A DNA stretch of 48,259 bases from Desulfothermus okinawensis JCM 13304 (GCA_001311565.1 BBBM01000020.1:1-48259), one strand, 5' to 3'; counted from the first letter of the stretch, positions 1-10,522 are shown. Notes: a model not told the origin generated them from the sequence alone. A program made the numbers and translations.

Positions 1-557
1 GCTTTCTTGGCAACATCCGCCATGATTAATGTCCTGTCTTCAATTTTATTTACATCTTTTTGCTCCAATAGTTTTACAATTGATGCTGCTGGCAATTCGC
101 CCAGTTGGGGGTCAACAGGACCGAGGACTGCATTTTCACTCATAACAATTTCATCTGCCGAAAGGGCAATCAATGTTCCTCCACTCATGGCATAGTGGGG
201 GACAAATACAGTGACCTTTCCTGGATGTTTTTTTTAGTGCCCTGGCTATCTGGAGAGAAGCAAGAACAAGTCCACCTGGTGTATGCAAAATAAGGTCTAT
301 TGGCATGTCCTTGTCAGTCATTTGAATTGCCCTGAGCACTTCTTCAGAATCATCAATATTTATAAATTTGTATACAGGAAATCCCAAAAAGCTCATGGTC
401 TCCTGTCTGTGTACCAGCAGGATTACCCTTGAATTTCTTTTTTTTCTCTATTTTTGCTATTAGTCTTTGCCTTGCAGACTCTATTAGCCTTTGCTTTAAA
501 ATTGGCTGTAGTGCCGCTATCATAAAAAAAGAGCCAGAATAATTCATTAAAGGTCAT
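1..557 (-). CDS. SDH-family ClpP-fold serine protease (3' end cut by window)
   Basis: Membrane-associated ClpP/crotonase-fold protease of the serine dehydrogenase proteinase (SDH) family. The ATG at 555-557 has a GGAGG box 7 bases upstream. The start is followed by a hydrophobic N-terminus, then the conserved stretches RAIQMTD, LILHTPGGL and HYAMSGGT; the Ser in MSGG is the expected nucleophile. About 185 codons are present and the C-terminus lies beyond base 1. The frame breaks three times, each time in a run one base too long: A7 at 524-530, T8 at 438-445 and T8 at 228-235 (plus-strand coordinates). After correction the protein is continuous. Its physiological substrate is unknown. Family assignment is confident. 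Confidence 0.88.
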
Positions 558-591
558 GGTAGTCCTCCGTTATTGGCAATTTAAATTTAAT

Positions 592-1313
592 TTAATATAA
601 AAATCTATAATAAAACTCGTCTGGATAACATTCCCTGCAATAGGACTTTTTAAATAGTCTGTGAACTATAAGTCCAAATATAAAACCACCGATATGGGCC
701 CACCAGGCTATCCCTCCTGCATTTTGGCCAACAAATATTGAAAAGGTACCTGATATTAGTTGAGATAAAAACCAGAATCCTATGAATATCACGGCTGGAA
801 TCTCAATAAAGTATGGAATAAAGAAAATTGGAATTAAGGTAATAATTCTAGAGGTTGGGAACATGATCATATATGCACCCATAATACCTGAGATAGCACC
901 TGATGCACCAATAGCAGGTATAGTGGAATTTGCATTAAAGATAAAATGGGTTAAACTGGCAAAGAGCCGCATAACAAATAGAAAATAAGAAATCTTGTGT
1001 GTCCCATTCTGTCCTCAACATTATCACCAAATATCCACAGCGCCCACATATTACTGATTAGATGGAACCAGCTGCCATGTAAGAATATATTGGTTAAAAA
1101 TGGCCAGTAATTGTCTATGTGTAGCCCAACAAAATATGCCCACGTTGGATGGGTATATCTTGCTGGCACAAGACCAAAGATATAAAAAACAGAATTTAAA
1201 ACATCTGGGGGAAGTGATACTTCTATAAAAAAGATTAGAGTATTAATTGCTATGAGAAAATAAGTAACAAAAGGTGTTTGTCTTCTGGGGATTATGTCTT
1301 TTATTGGGATCAT
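592..1313 (-). CDS. Rhomboid family intramembrane serine protease
   Basis: Six-helix intramembrane protease of about 240 residues. Visible signatures are the N-terminal PIKDIIPRRQTPFVTY, the loop-1 region HGSWFHLISNMWALWIFGDN, the catalytic serine motif GASGA, and the catalytic histidine in AHIGGF. I chose the ATG at 1311-1313 because GGAG lies 9 bases upstream; a longer upstream extension is open but has no ribosome-binding site. One frame break near 968 is not in an A/T run: a GGC appears to have lost one C before CTCTTTGCC, and restoring it gives 241 codons. It is probably monocistronic, 34 bases downstream of the SDH-type protease start. Substrate unknown. Confidence 0.9.
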
Positions 1314-1884
1314 AAGATACTCCTGTAAGAGATTACCATATTTACTTTTAAGAAACAAATTTAAAATGTCAATGTGTTTTTTTAGGGTATTTCAGTAACT
1401 GTGTAAATCCTTTTTTTAAGTAAAATATATGTTGAAGTGATAGTTGTATTCTAACTCCTTTATCTCGTGTAAATAGGACCTAATGTCATTAACAGGACTT
1501 TCACTTTTTTTAAGTTGATTTTAGTGTAAATAATAACTAATATCAAGTAGTTAGTTGTATATTTTTTTGTAAGACCCCACTCTTTATTTTATATCAAAAG
1601 TCAGAGAATATTTCAGCTTGGGGTGAGGTAGGTTCTTCTATAAAACGTCCAGGTTTTCTTTTACCAAAATGCCAGCAAAGACAGCTGTGTAGTGTCCCCA
1701 TGGATTCCATTATCTCGTCTGTACTTAGATTAATTCCTTTACAATGTTAATTTGCATCGGTTAGACCAATATCCTCTACCATTCCCAGAATATAAGACGT
1801 TTCCACCGAAAGAGTAGTGTCTAGGGGCAAGGGCATTAGCAAGTAGCTTATATGGCGTGTTATTTGATGTTGATACATCTTTTA
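1314..1884. other. Non-coding stretch with a solitary IS end
   Basis: About 570 bases with no supportable gene. At 1386-1410 there is a 25-bp sequence matching the putative IS256-type end at 48028-48052 (3 mismatches). Between about 1600 and 1860 a minus-strand reading gives short protein-like segments (for example HYSFGGNVLYSG and GRGYWSN) interrupted by stops, which suggests a decayed gene I cannot name. Confidence 0.4.
1386..1410. repeat. Solitary copy of the IS256-like terminal sequence
   Basis: The 25 bases match 48028-48052 at 22 positions, including an uninterrupted 14-base block AACTGTGTAAATCC, and both are followed by a T-rich tract and AAG. No transposase gene is attached here, so this looks like a solo end or a relic. 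Confidence 0.5.
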
Positions 1885-2442
1885 TCACTTAACATCTTCA
1901 AATGAAAATTTGAAACTGTATTTCTTTAACTGGAGGTTAGGCACTGCACGTGCAGCAAAGACTACGCGAGAAGGAAAATCACCTGAAACTAAAATACCCC
2001 GGACAGGTTTATTTTGTGATTCACCAATGGCACCCATATAAGAGAGTATTTGGGTAATAGAATTGGGAGTTGCAGACCCAGCTTTAAGTTCTATGACCAC
2101 AATAGTCCCTTGTTGATCTATTGCAGTAATATCAATTCTACCTGCTTCTGTTGTTAATTCTTTACCTTCATCAATAATCTTAAGTCCTTGCTCAAGCTGT
2201 TCAATATTAAAGAGAAGAGCTCTCTGAAGGTCACGCTCGAGTCCAAAAGTTATTTCTGTGGCCTCTATGACTTCCTCAGCTTCCAAAGATTCGGTATATG
2301 TTCCCATTGTTAAATGGGCTTTTATTGCACTAACTGTTCCAGGAGATACCCCCACCTTTTCAGCGATTTTCTCTCTGCTTAATTGCCCTTCTTGTATTAA
2401 ATTAATGATTTCAGATCGTTGATTTTCAGTTATTGAACTCAT
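1885..2442 (-). CDS. HTH-domain protein with C-terminal NucS-type (PD-(D/E)XK) nuclease domain
   Basis: A 185-residue intact gene, one of the few without frame damage. Residues 1-45 form a helix-turn-helix (ITENQRSEIINLI, KVGVSPGTVSAIKAHL). Residues about 75-175 resemble the C-terminal nuclease domain of NucS/EndoMS (DUF91): E-x-GRIDITAID followed by IVVIELKAG gives the expected E/D/ExK catalytic set, then QILSYMGAI. NucS cuts mismatched DNA in archaea and actinobacteria; here the N-terminal DNA-clamp-binding domain is replaced by an HTH, so the target is unknown. A GGAG box precedes the ATG. It is flanked by gene-free DNA on both sides, consistent with an acquired gene. Confidence 0.82.
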   Translation of the reverse strand: MSSITENQRSEIINLIQEGQLSREKIAEKVGVSPGTVSAIKAHLTMGTYTESLEAEEVIEATEITFGLERDLQRALLFNIEQLEQGLKIIDEGKELTTEAGRIDITAIDQQGTIVVIELKAGSATPNSITQILSYMGAIGESQNKPVRGILVSGDFPSRVVFAARAVPNLQLKKYSFKFSFEDVK

Positions 2443-2749
2443 TTATTTCTCCTTGAAAATGAGGTATAAAGTTTCTACGTTTTGCTAAGTGCAAAGCATT
2501 TGGGCCAACGAAGTAAGCTGCTAAATCCGTGTTACACAAGTTTAGCTTGGTACATTCTGATTATACACTTGTTTATGTCCGAGTATTTTTTTTGAATGTA
2601 TCTCAGAGCAACACCAATTTCAAGGGGATGAGTGGCGGAACTATGTGAGACAGTTGACAAACTTAATGTTCCCCGTTTTGGGTGGCTTCAATAAAAAAAA
2701 GCCACCCCGAATTTGAGGTGGCTTTTTAAAACCTTCCACTAGATATATT
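2443..2749. other. Gene-free spacer with a short coding relic
   Basis: No complete gene. Plus strand near 2610-2680 reads FQGDEWRNYVRQLTNLMF, an isolated protein-like fragment with no start or continuation. The right end carries the terminator described separately. Confidence 0.35.
2680..2727 (-). terminator. Rho-independent terminator of the RRM gene, with a second competing stem
   Basis: On the minus strand a GCCACC/GGTGGC stem (2717-2722 with 2701-2706) flanked by A and T tracts ends in eight T residues, a canonical terminator 23 bases after the RRM stop codon. A third copy of the same stem arm lies at 2680-2686 (GGGTGGC on plus), so the middle arm can pair with either neighbour. Confidence 0.85.
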
Positions 2750-2996
2750 TTATCTTCTAGATCTTGCTTCGTTTACTCTGAGTCTGCGTCCGTCTAACTC
2801 TTTTCCATTGAGGCCTTCGATTGCCCTATTGGCTCCTTCATTGTCCATCTCAACAAAACCAAAACCTCTGGACCTTCCAGTTTCCCTGTCCCTGATTAAA
2901 TTAAAGGACTGAACCTCGCCATACTCAGAAAAAAAGTTCCATTACCTGTTCTTCTCTTGCGTTGTAAGGAATATTTCCCACATACAAATTCTTCAT
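2750..2996 (-). CDS. Small RRM-type RNA-binding protein
   Basis: An 81-residue single-RRM protein of the kind common in cyanobacteria and deltaproteobacteria, often cold-induced. RNP2 is NLYVGNIPY near the N-terminus and RNP1 is RGFGFVEM at about residues 45-52; the tail is RRLRVNEARSRR. The ATG has an AGGAG box upstream across a T-rich spacer. The gene is broken by one A7 run (2929-2935) that must be A6 to join MELF to SEYGEV. A strong terminator follows. Role: RNA chaperone or mRNA stability factor, by family analogy. Confidence 0.93.
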
Positions 2997-3180
2997 AAAA
3001 AAAATCTCCTAAAAAAATAAATTAAAAGTTACACATGTGTAAGCAACTGAAAAGACCCTTTCACATTTTAGTTATAATGTCAATTAAAATAAATAAAAAA
3101 ATAATTTTTTATTATTTATTTCTAAATATTGACTAATTTAATCTGTAAATTTAACTTTTACAGTAAACGTTAGTAGGTAA
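2997..3180. other. Divergent intergenic region / RRM leader
   Basis: AT-rich divergent spacer between the RRM gene and the glycosyltransferase. It contains the 10-bp palindrome ACACATGTGT (about 3031-3040), which lies in the RRM mRNA leader. A TGTCAA element (minus-strand TTGACA) lies near 3078-3083, but I see no convincing -10 at the correct distance. Confidence 0.4.
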
Positions 3181-4099
3181 ATGAATGTGAAAATAGATAA
3201 ATACAAAAAAATAATTTTTGTTCATAAAGGGGCATTTGGTGATTTTTTTGCAAATTTGGCCCTGTATTTGTAACATAGTAACAATTTTTAAAAATAAAAT
3301 TGAATATTTTTTTTTACGGAAAACAACATTATAATTATTGGATAAGACCTTTAAATATAAATATTCTTCCGTGGAAATATAGGATACATCTGGACAAGAT
3401 ATATTCAAATGGGAAACTTTCATCAGAATTTGACGAGTGTTTAATTATTTGGTTTGTGTTAAAAAATTATAACAAGCAAAAAATACAATAATTTGGTCTT
3501 TTTTTAAAGGAATTTTAGATGACAAAGAAGAAAAAGTTTGGAGACAATACCTTAACCACTTGGTGGATTTGGGACTTAGACATCCTGTAGATTGGAAGAA
3601 AATATGGGAATCTTATTTTGTTGGGACACAAAATTCAAATTTTATAACAATTTTTCCAGGTTCAGGACATAGACTCAAAAACTGGCCTATAGAAAATTTT
3701 ATGGGATTAGCAGATGCATTATTGTCCATGGGAGAGCAAGTTCGGTTTGTGGTTGGTCCTGTTGAGATAGAGAGGTTAGACCTAAAAGTTTTATCTAGAT
3801 TCCCTGTTATAATATCTCAAGATTTTGAGACATTACAGAAGACAATATTGGAGTCTAAATTGGTTATAGGAAATGACAGTGGCCCAATGCACCTGGCTGG
3901 TTTTAATGGTGTTCCAAACATAACTATATTTGGACCTACAAATCCAAAATTATGGGCACCAATAGACTCTTTAGTAATATCACCAAATATGGATTGTTCT
4001 CCTTGCACGTCCATTATAGATATTAAATGTGATAAGATGTTGTGTCTTAGAAGTATAAGTTGGGAGATGGTGTGGGATAGCATACGTGGCCTTTTATAA
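3181..4099 (+). CDS. Glycosyltransferase family 9 (heptosyltransferase-like)
   Basis: An ADP-heptose:LPS-heptosyltransferase-type enzyme of about 304 residues. The N-terminal donor-domain motif HKGAFGDFLQIWP and the C-terminal LVIGNDSGPMHLA and IFGPTNP loops are the GT9 hallmarks, so an LPS-core sugar transfer at the inner membrane is likely. A cysteine-rich tail (NMDCSPC) is common in this family. The N-terminal half only becomes visible after correcting four overlong runs: T7 3243-3249, T9 3307-3315, A6 3478-3483 and T7 3499-3505. The repaired length is exactly 305 codons. No adjacent LPS genes are present. Confidence 0.85.
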
Positions 4100-4255
4100 A
4101 AGACAGATCCAGGGATTTTTAAGCATTCAATCTGCCTTGACATCCCCATATAAAGAAACTATTTGTTCTCCAGTTTAGTCAATCTGTCTGTTCTGGTGTT
4201 CTCTTTTTTTACCCCTCCTAAATATACTCAATTTGAAAAAAATAGGAGTCAACTT

Positions 4256-5251
4256 ATGACAAATATCCTCTTTTCCTTTTCCCTTTTTTTCAGTGCTAGG
4301 TTGGTTGTTGGAAGTTACTTACAGGTCATTTGTAAATAAAAGGTTTATTAATCCAGGACTCTTAAAAGGACCATATTTGATATTGTATGGAACTGCTGCA
4401 CTGGTTTTATGTGTAGTGGCCAACCTTATAGGTAACTTAAATATTGTCTTTAAAACACTGATATATGGTTTTATCACAACGACTTTTGAGTTAATATCAG
4501 GGGCGATTGCCCTTAAGTTGTTTAATATACGACTGTGGGATTATACTGAAAACAAATTTAATTATAAAGGGCTTATTTGTCTTAAGTTTTCTATCTACTG
4601 GACTATTTTGGCTCTATTTTTTTGACTACTTTATCTATCCAAGGTATACTAAATTTCTGACTCATGTTCCCCTGTCAACTAAGATAATCTTTGGTTTTGG
4701 TATGATACTCTGTATGGTAGTTGATTTTTCAAGGGTATTTAGGGAGCATTTTTTTTAGTGAAAAGGAGGAGGAAGTCCTAAAAAGGGAATTTTTGGACAT
4801 TGTTTTGGATTATCTAAGAAATCCCGCTATATTAAAATTAAATGAGGCATCTCATCATAGGGATAAGACAAGGCTTATGCATGTGATGGAAGTGGCATAT
4901 TATAGTTTTGTAATTGCCAGAAAGATGTCTTTGGATGTATCGTCCACAGTTAAGGGGGCGATGTTGCATGATCTATTTTATTACGATTGGTTAAGGGAGG
5001 GACCAAGGCTCCATGGTTTTAGACATCCAAAAATTTCCCTTGAAAATGCAAAAAAACTATATCCTCTATCTAAAAAGAAGAGGATATAATAAAAAAAGCA
5101 CATGTGGCCGTTGACCCTAACTCCTCCCATGTATTGGGAGTCTTTAATTGTGTCAATTGTAGATAGTTTTTGTTCTTTTAGGGATTATCTCCCCTGTTTT
5201 AGAAAGTATCTATTTAAAAATGAAATAGAAAATTTAATTATGTCTAAATAA
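4256..5251 (+). CDS. Predicted ABC-permease-like membrane domain fused to an HD-domain hydrolase
   Basis: Repaired length is 330 residues. Residues 1-165 form a multi-helix membrane domain of the 'putative ABC transporter permease' family (SVLGWLLEVTYRSF, FINPGLLKGPYL, LWDYTENKFNYKG). Residues about 170-330 form an HD metal-dependent phosphohydrolase domain (VMEVAYYSFVIARK, GAMLHDLFYYDW, LHGFRHPKI, KKHMWPLT, then a VDSFC motif). AGGAG sits 8 bases before the ATG. Frame sites are T7 4284-4290, T7 4617-4623, T8 4749-4756, a missing A near 5074 and A7 near 5088-5094. If T8 is real, the membrane part stops at 4757; however, the HD part has no start codon with a ribosome-binding site, which favours one fused protein. 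Function not established. Confidence 0.75.
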
Positions 5252-5288
5252 TTTTTGAGTGAGAAATTTTTGGGAGGCATTTTTTTTC

Positions 5289-8200
5289 ATGGCAAAATAT
5301 ATAGGTATTGATCTTGGCTCTACAACTGCAAAGATTGTGGTATATGACGAGGAATTAAATGTAATATTTCACAGATATATGAGACATAGGGCAAGGGTAA
5401 GAGATGTGCTTATCTCTGAGTTAGAAGCAAATAAAGATCTTTTAGAATCTGATTCACTATATATTGCCCTCACAGGTTCAGCTGCTATGGGCCTTTGTGA
5501 AGAACTTAATCTTCCCTTTGTCCAGGAAGTAGTTGCAGCAACTTACTATGTGAAAAACAACTATCCTCAAGTGAAGACCTTTGTTGATATTGGGGGAGAG
5601 GACTCAAAAATAGTTTTTTTTGACAAGGACTTTAGACCAGATATGAGGATGAACGGAGCGTGTGCAGGGGGTACTGGTGCCTTCATTGATCAAATGGCAT
5701 CTCTTCTAAATGTGACTTTGGAAGAATTAGATGACCTTGCTGGAAAAGCAAAAAATATATATCCAATTGCCTCCAGATGTGGGGTATTTGCCAAGACAGA
5801 TGTTCAGGCCCTTTTAAGTCGAAAGGTGCCCATTGAAGATATAGCAGGTTCCATATTTCATTCAGTGGCCTATCAGGTGATTAGTGCCTATCAAGGGGAA
5901 GGTCAATAGAGAGAAAAGTGTTACTTGGCGGTGGACCCCTTAGTTTTTGCAAAATTTGAAAAAGGCCTTTGCTAATATTATTGGCCTAACTGACGAGGAT
6001 ATGATTTTAGATGATACTTCCTACTTGATACCTGCAAAGGGTAGTGTCTTGGTACCTGGTCCCAAGGCACCAATTGGTTTTAAAGAACTTATGGATAGGT
6101 TAAGTGAATCCAGAAAATGTTCACAAAGGATAAAAAAAGGGTTCTTCCTTACCAGTGTTATTTGAAGATGAGGAAGAGTTTAATAACTGGAAGGAAAAAC
6201 ACGATAAATTTATGGTGCCAAAATTAGAGGATATTAGAGATCTGGGAGATCACCTTTTTCTAGGTATTGATTCTGGATCAACTACTACCAAGCTGGTGGT
6301 CATTGATGAAAATAAGAGAATAATTGGAAAGTTTTATGGGCCTAATAATGGGGACCCAATTTCAGTTGTTACAAAAGGAGTAAGTAAGATTGTAGACAGC
6401 CTTGAATCATTGAAAATTAGACCTCAGGTTGTATGCGCATGTGCAACTGGCTATGGGGAATCTTTAATAAAAGCAGCGTTTTCTATCCCTTTGGGCCTTG
6501 TTGAAACAATGGCACATTTTATGGCTGCTTCCTACTTTGAACCAGATGTTTCATTTATCTTAGATATTGGTGGTCAGGACATGAAGGCCATAAAGATAGA
6601 GAGAGGGGCCATTGTGGACATCCAACTAAATGAGGCCTGTTCCTCTGGGTGCGGGTCGTTTATAGAAACCTTTGCCAAATCTTTGGGATATTCTGCTGAG
6701 GAATTCGCAAAAATAGGTCTTTTTAGTAAGGCTCCCTATGATCTTGGAATAAGGTGTACTGTTTTTATGAATTCAAGGGTGAAACAGGCCCTAAAAGAAG
6801 GGTCCTCAGTCTCTGATATATCTGCAGGTCTGGCTTATTCAGTTATAAAAAATGCCCTGTATAAGGTTTTAAAATTAAAAGATATTTCCTATTTGGGCGA
6901 GAGAATAGTGGTTCAAGGCGGGACATTTAAAAATCCTTTGGTTTTAAGGGCGTTGGAAAAGATAATAGGGAAAGAGGTGGTAAGGCCAGATATTGTGGAA
7001 CTCATGGGTGCCTATGGTGCTGCCCTTTTTGCCTTAGAGGAATATAAACAGGAGCCATCCAGGTTTAGTCCTATTGAAATGGGCGATATGACATCTCAGG
7101 TGGAATTTGAAACAAAAGAGGTCAACTGCAAGGGGTGTGAAAACAGGTGTCAGGTCTTAAAGATGAAATTTAAAAACAACAAGATATTTTATACTGGAAA
7201 CAGGTGTGAGAGGATATTTACAAATGATGCAAATGAATTTGGTAAAAAGGGAAAAAAATTTAGTAAAAAAGCAGAGGGAGATGTTGTTTAATAGGGAGTA
7301 TTTACCTTCAAGTGAACCAATTTTTACCTATGGAATACCCAGGGTCCTGAATATGTATGAAGAGTTTCCCTTTTGGTGTACCCTTTTAACTTCACTGGGA
7401 TTTAAGGTAGAGCTTTCTTCTTCTTCAAATTTTGCCCTTTATGAAATGGGATTAAAGTATGTAATGTCAGAAAATGTATGTGTACCTGCCAAGATAGTAC
7501 ACAGTCATATATTAAATCTTATACAAAGGGGTGTTGACAGGATTTTTTTATCCAATAGTGGTTTATGAATCTACTGAGTTTAAAGGCACATTTAATACTT
7601 ATAATTGTCCTGTGGTAACTGGATATCCTGATGTTGTAAAAAGCAGCTTGATAACAGATGGTCTGGATATTAAAATAGATAGCCCTCCAATTAGTTTTAA
7701 AAATTTAGATCTATTAAAAGATCAACTTTATATGTTCTTTAAAAAAATATAAAATTCCATATAAAAAGGTTTCAAATGCAGTTGATAATGCCCTATTGGA
7801 GCAGAAAAAGTACAGGGAAGAGCTTAGAAGATTAGGAAGAGATTTAATAGTTGAATCAGAAAGAGAAAATAGAAGAATAGTTATTTTAATGGGCAGACCA
7901 TATCATATTGATCCACTTATAAATCACGGTATAGATGAACTCCTTGCAAATCTTGGTGTACACGTTATGAGTGAAAGGGCATATCCTTTGGATAACCAGC
8001 AAAATCTACAGGATATAAATGTGCTCACCCAGTGGGAATACTCCAACCTGCTTTATGCTGTGTCAAAAAAAATCTGCAAATCAGATTTTATAGACGCTGT
8101 TCATTTAACATCATTTGGTTGTGGTCCTGATGCAATAGTTAGTGATGAAATAAAAGAGATCTTTGATAGGAACAATAAGATATATTCCCTGATAAAAATG

Positions 8201-9708
8201 GATGAGATTGCAAATTTAGGAGCTGTAAAGATAAGGCTTCGTTCAATGCTTGAGGCCACTATTAGGAATAAAAGGAAAGAAGGTACTAAAACTGCTACAA
8301 AAAAAGACTTCATACAGGGTATTTCAAAAGCAAGACAGGACAAGGACGCTTATAGTGCCTTATTTTTCTCCATTTTATTCACCTCTGATTCCATACGGTT
8401 TTAAGCCCCTTGGCTATAGGGTTGAAGTACTTCCGCCCCAGAGTCAGAATTCTTTGGAGTGGGGGCTTAAGTCAGTAAATAACGATATGTGTTATCCTGC
8501 AATATTGGTAGCAGGGGATATTGTATGGGCATTTAAGTCAGGAAGATATGATCCATCTAAAACAGGGGTAATATTAACCAAACTGGGGGACAGTGCAGGG
8601 CTTCCAATTATGTTTCCCTGGTGAAAAAGGCCCTGTGTGCAATGGGTTATTCTGATGTTCCAATAGTTGCAATTGCCAATGAAGAAATAAATCCTCAGCC
8701 AGGCTTTGAAATTGATAGGGATGACTTTTTTTAAAAGAATGGGCATGGGAGTAATCTTCGGAGACTGCTTGGCCAGGATGTATCTAGCCCTTGCGCCAAG
8801 GGAGAGGATAAAGGGCTCGGCTAAATACCTACATTCTCTATATCTGAAGAAAATAGGTGAGGGGATAGAAAAAGGAGATTTTGAATATTTGCTTAATATA
8901 TTGGATGGGGCAGTAAATGAGTTCAATAATCTTCCATTGGAGAGGCTCAATGTTCCAAAAATAGGAGTGGTTGGGGAAATTTTTGTAAAATATAATTTTT
9001 TTCTCCAATCAAAATATTATAGATTGGCTCACATCAAAAGGCGTAGAAGTTGAATTGCTCCTATTCAGAATTTCTTCGCACAACGGTTTATAAACGAGGC
9101 ATATGATCAGAGGGTTTTATTTAAGAAATCAATTAAAGATTTAATCCACCACTGGATCTTGGAGATCTATTCAAGGTTTTATTTGCACAAGGTTGAGCGT
9201 ATATTTAAAAAAATTTAGATTTGCTCAAAGGGACCTGGGACTGAGGAAGCTGGCAGGGCTAACAGAGGATGTGGTCAGTTTAGCTAACCAGGCAGGGGAA
9301 GGATGGTTGCTCACTGCTGAGATGATTTCAATGTTAAAGAGGGGCGTAAATAATATAATTTGTTTGCAGCCCTTTGGGTGTATTTCAAACCACATTACTG
9401 GAAAGGGCGTGGAAAATAGGCTCAAGGAACTATTTCCAGATTTAAATTTACTTGCAATAGATCTAGATTCTGGAACAAGTGAGGTAAATGTCTTAAATAG
9501 GCTCCATATAATGCTTACCCAGGTCACTGAAATTGAAGAAAAGAAACACAAAAATGGACTTATCAGGGCTGGAATTGATATGATCCCAAAGATATGGTTA
9601 TATGACATGAGGGCCATTAATAATCATATCTTTTTGGATATTGAAAAGTGGAAGACATGGATGTGGAAACTGAGATCCTGGGATAAGACCAAAATTAGAC
9701 TTAAATAA
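5289..9708 (+). CDS. Giant acyl-CoA dehydratase activase-related protein (double BadF/HgdC domain plus HgdB-like half)
   Basis: A single polypeptide of about 1471 residues after repair. It carries two ASKHA ATPase domains of the 2-hydroxyacyl-CoA dehydratase activator type: GIDLGSTTAK at residue 4 with MNGACAGGTGAFID, and GIDSGSTTTK with NEACSSGCGSFIE. The Cys in each glycine-rich loop is the [4Fe-4S] ligand. A DUF2229-type region follows with CKGCENRCQV, then GRPYHIDP and an HgdB-like C-terminal half. Family members are thought to couple ATP hydrolysis to low-potential electron transfer; no substrate is known for this long form. The start ATG at 5289 follows GGGAGG across a T8 spacer. Overlong runs: 6132, 7252, 7543, 7741, 8299, 8726, 8996 and 9207; losses near 5888, 5946, 8587 (G5) and 9060. 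The arithmetic closes at 1472 codons. Confidence 0.88.
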
Positions 9709-9711
9709 GCT

Positions 9712-10339
9712 TTAATTTCCATAAATAGATGTTACTTTTCTGATTTTTTTAAAGGGATTGTGCTTTTTTTTAATAAGGGTACAGTGTACACCTTTTTTTT
9801 TTAGCTGTGTCAAAGAAATCAAATGTCCTGTGCCTTTTGGGAGTGCATATATAAAATATCCCTTTCCTATTTAGGGTCTTTAAAATAAAATTTAAAATGG
9901 GTTCATGGAATCTTTTTTTCATACAGAATGTCTGATGCAACAATTATATCCAATGAATTTTCCTTGTAACAGACCTCTCTCCAGTCCCCTGGATACAAAG
10001 GGAGCTTTCTATCCTTATTTTTTTGAAAGTTTTTTTTGCAAAAATAAGGGATCTATAGGACAGATCCTGGCTAATTAGCCTTGCACCGCAAAATTTTAAT
10101 ATAATGGACAAAAGGCCAAGCCCACACCCAAGGTCTAAACATGTCTTGTGCCTGAACAAGTGTGGATTAGTTAGGATGAATTTTCCCAACAACAACGACG
10201 ATGGCCAGAGTTCACACCAGTATGGTATTTTATCATCAGATAACTCATCTTTATTAGATAGTTCCTCCCAAAAACCCTCCAGGTCCATGGGACCTGATAT
10301 AACATATGACCTGCCCTTGATTTTAACATTAAGTTCCAT
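9712..10339 (-). CDS. Class I SAM-dependent methyltransferase (ETFB-lysine/PrmA-like)
   Basis: About 207 residues after repair. The sequence shows IPYWCELWPSSLLLGKFI, then motif I CLDLGCGLGLLSI, and downstream PGDWREV, DIIVASDILYEKR and KGIFYICTPKR, the pattern of the METTL20/PrmA protein-lysine methyltransferase group. Four overlong runs (plus coordinates T8 10030-10037, T7 10018-10024, T7 9913-9919, T10 9793-9802) must be shortened; the last one decides whether the protein ends near 9765 or at 9712, tail to tail with the activase gene. The target protein is unknown. It is transcribed divergently from the division cluster. Confidence 0.82.
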
Positions 10340-10342
10340 AAA

Positions 10343-10360
10343 AGATTATTTTGATAATCT
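10343..10360. promoter_or_regulatory. Inverted repeat just upstream of the methyltransferase start
   Basis: AGATTAT-TTTG-ATAATCT is a perfect 7-bp inverted repeat 4 bases upstream of the methyltransferase ATG (minus strand). It overlaps where a ribosome-binding site would be, so it could be an operator or a leader hairpin. Confidence 0.4.
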
Positions 10361-10494
10361 ATAAAAGTTTTCAGTTACCCCAGGTTTATAAAAAAAGATA
10401 AACTCGGTTAATACACAAGTAACTCCTGACCACCCACCAGTCAATAGATTTGTGAATCATCAAAATACAACTAACTGACAATTTTTGTAATAAT

Positions 10495-10522
10495 ATCAAA
10501 AAGTTAATTGTAAGTTTTTGAT
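10495..10522. promoter_or_regulatory. Inverted repeat upstream of the mraZ promoter
   Basis: ATCAAAAA and TTTTTGAT form perfect 8-bp arms separated by 12 bases, about 47 bases upstream of the mraZ -35 box. Position suits a regulator site, but no protein can be assigned. Confidence 0.35.

Noticed and set aside
4721..4800. Separate start codon for the HD domain
   Set aside because: The only upstream candidates are TTG codons without a suitably spaced ribosome-binding site; GGAGGAGG at about 4763 is too far from any start.
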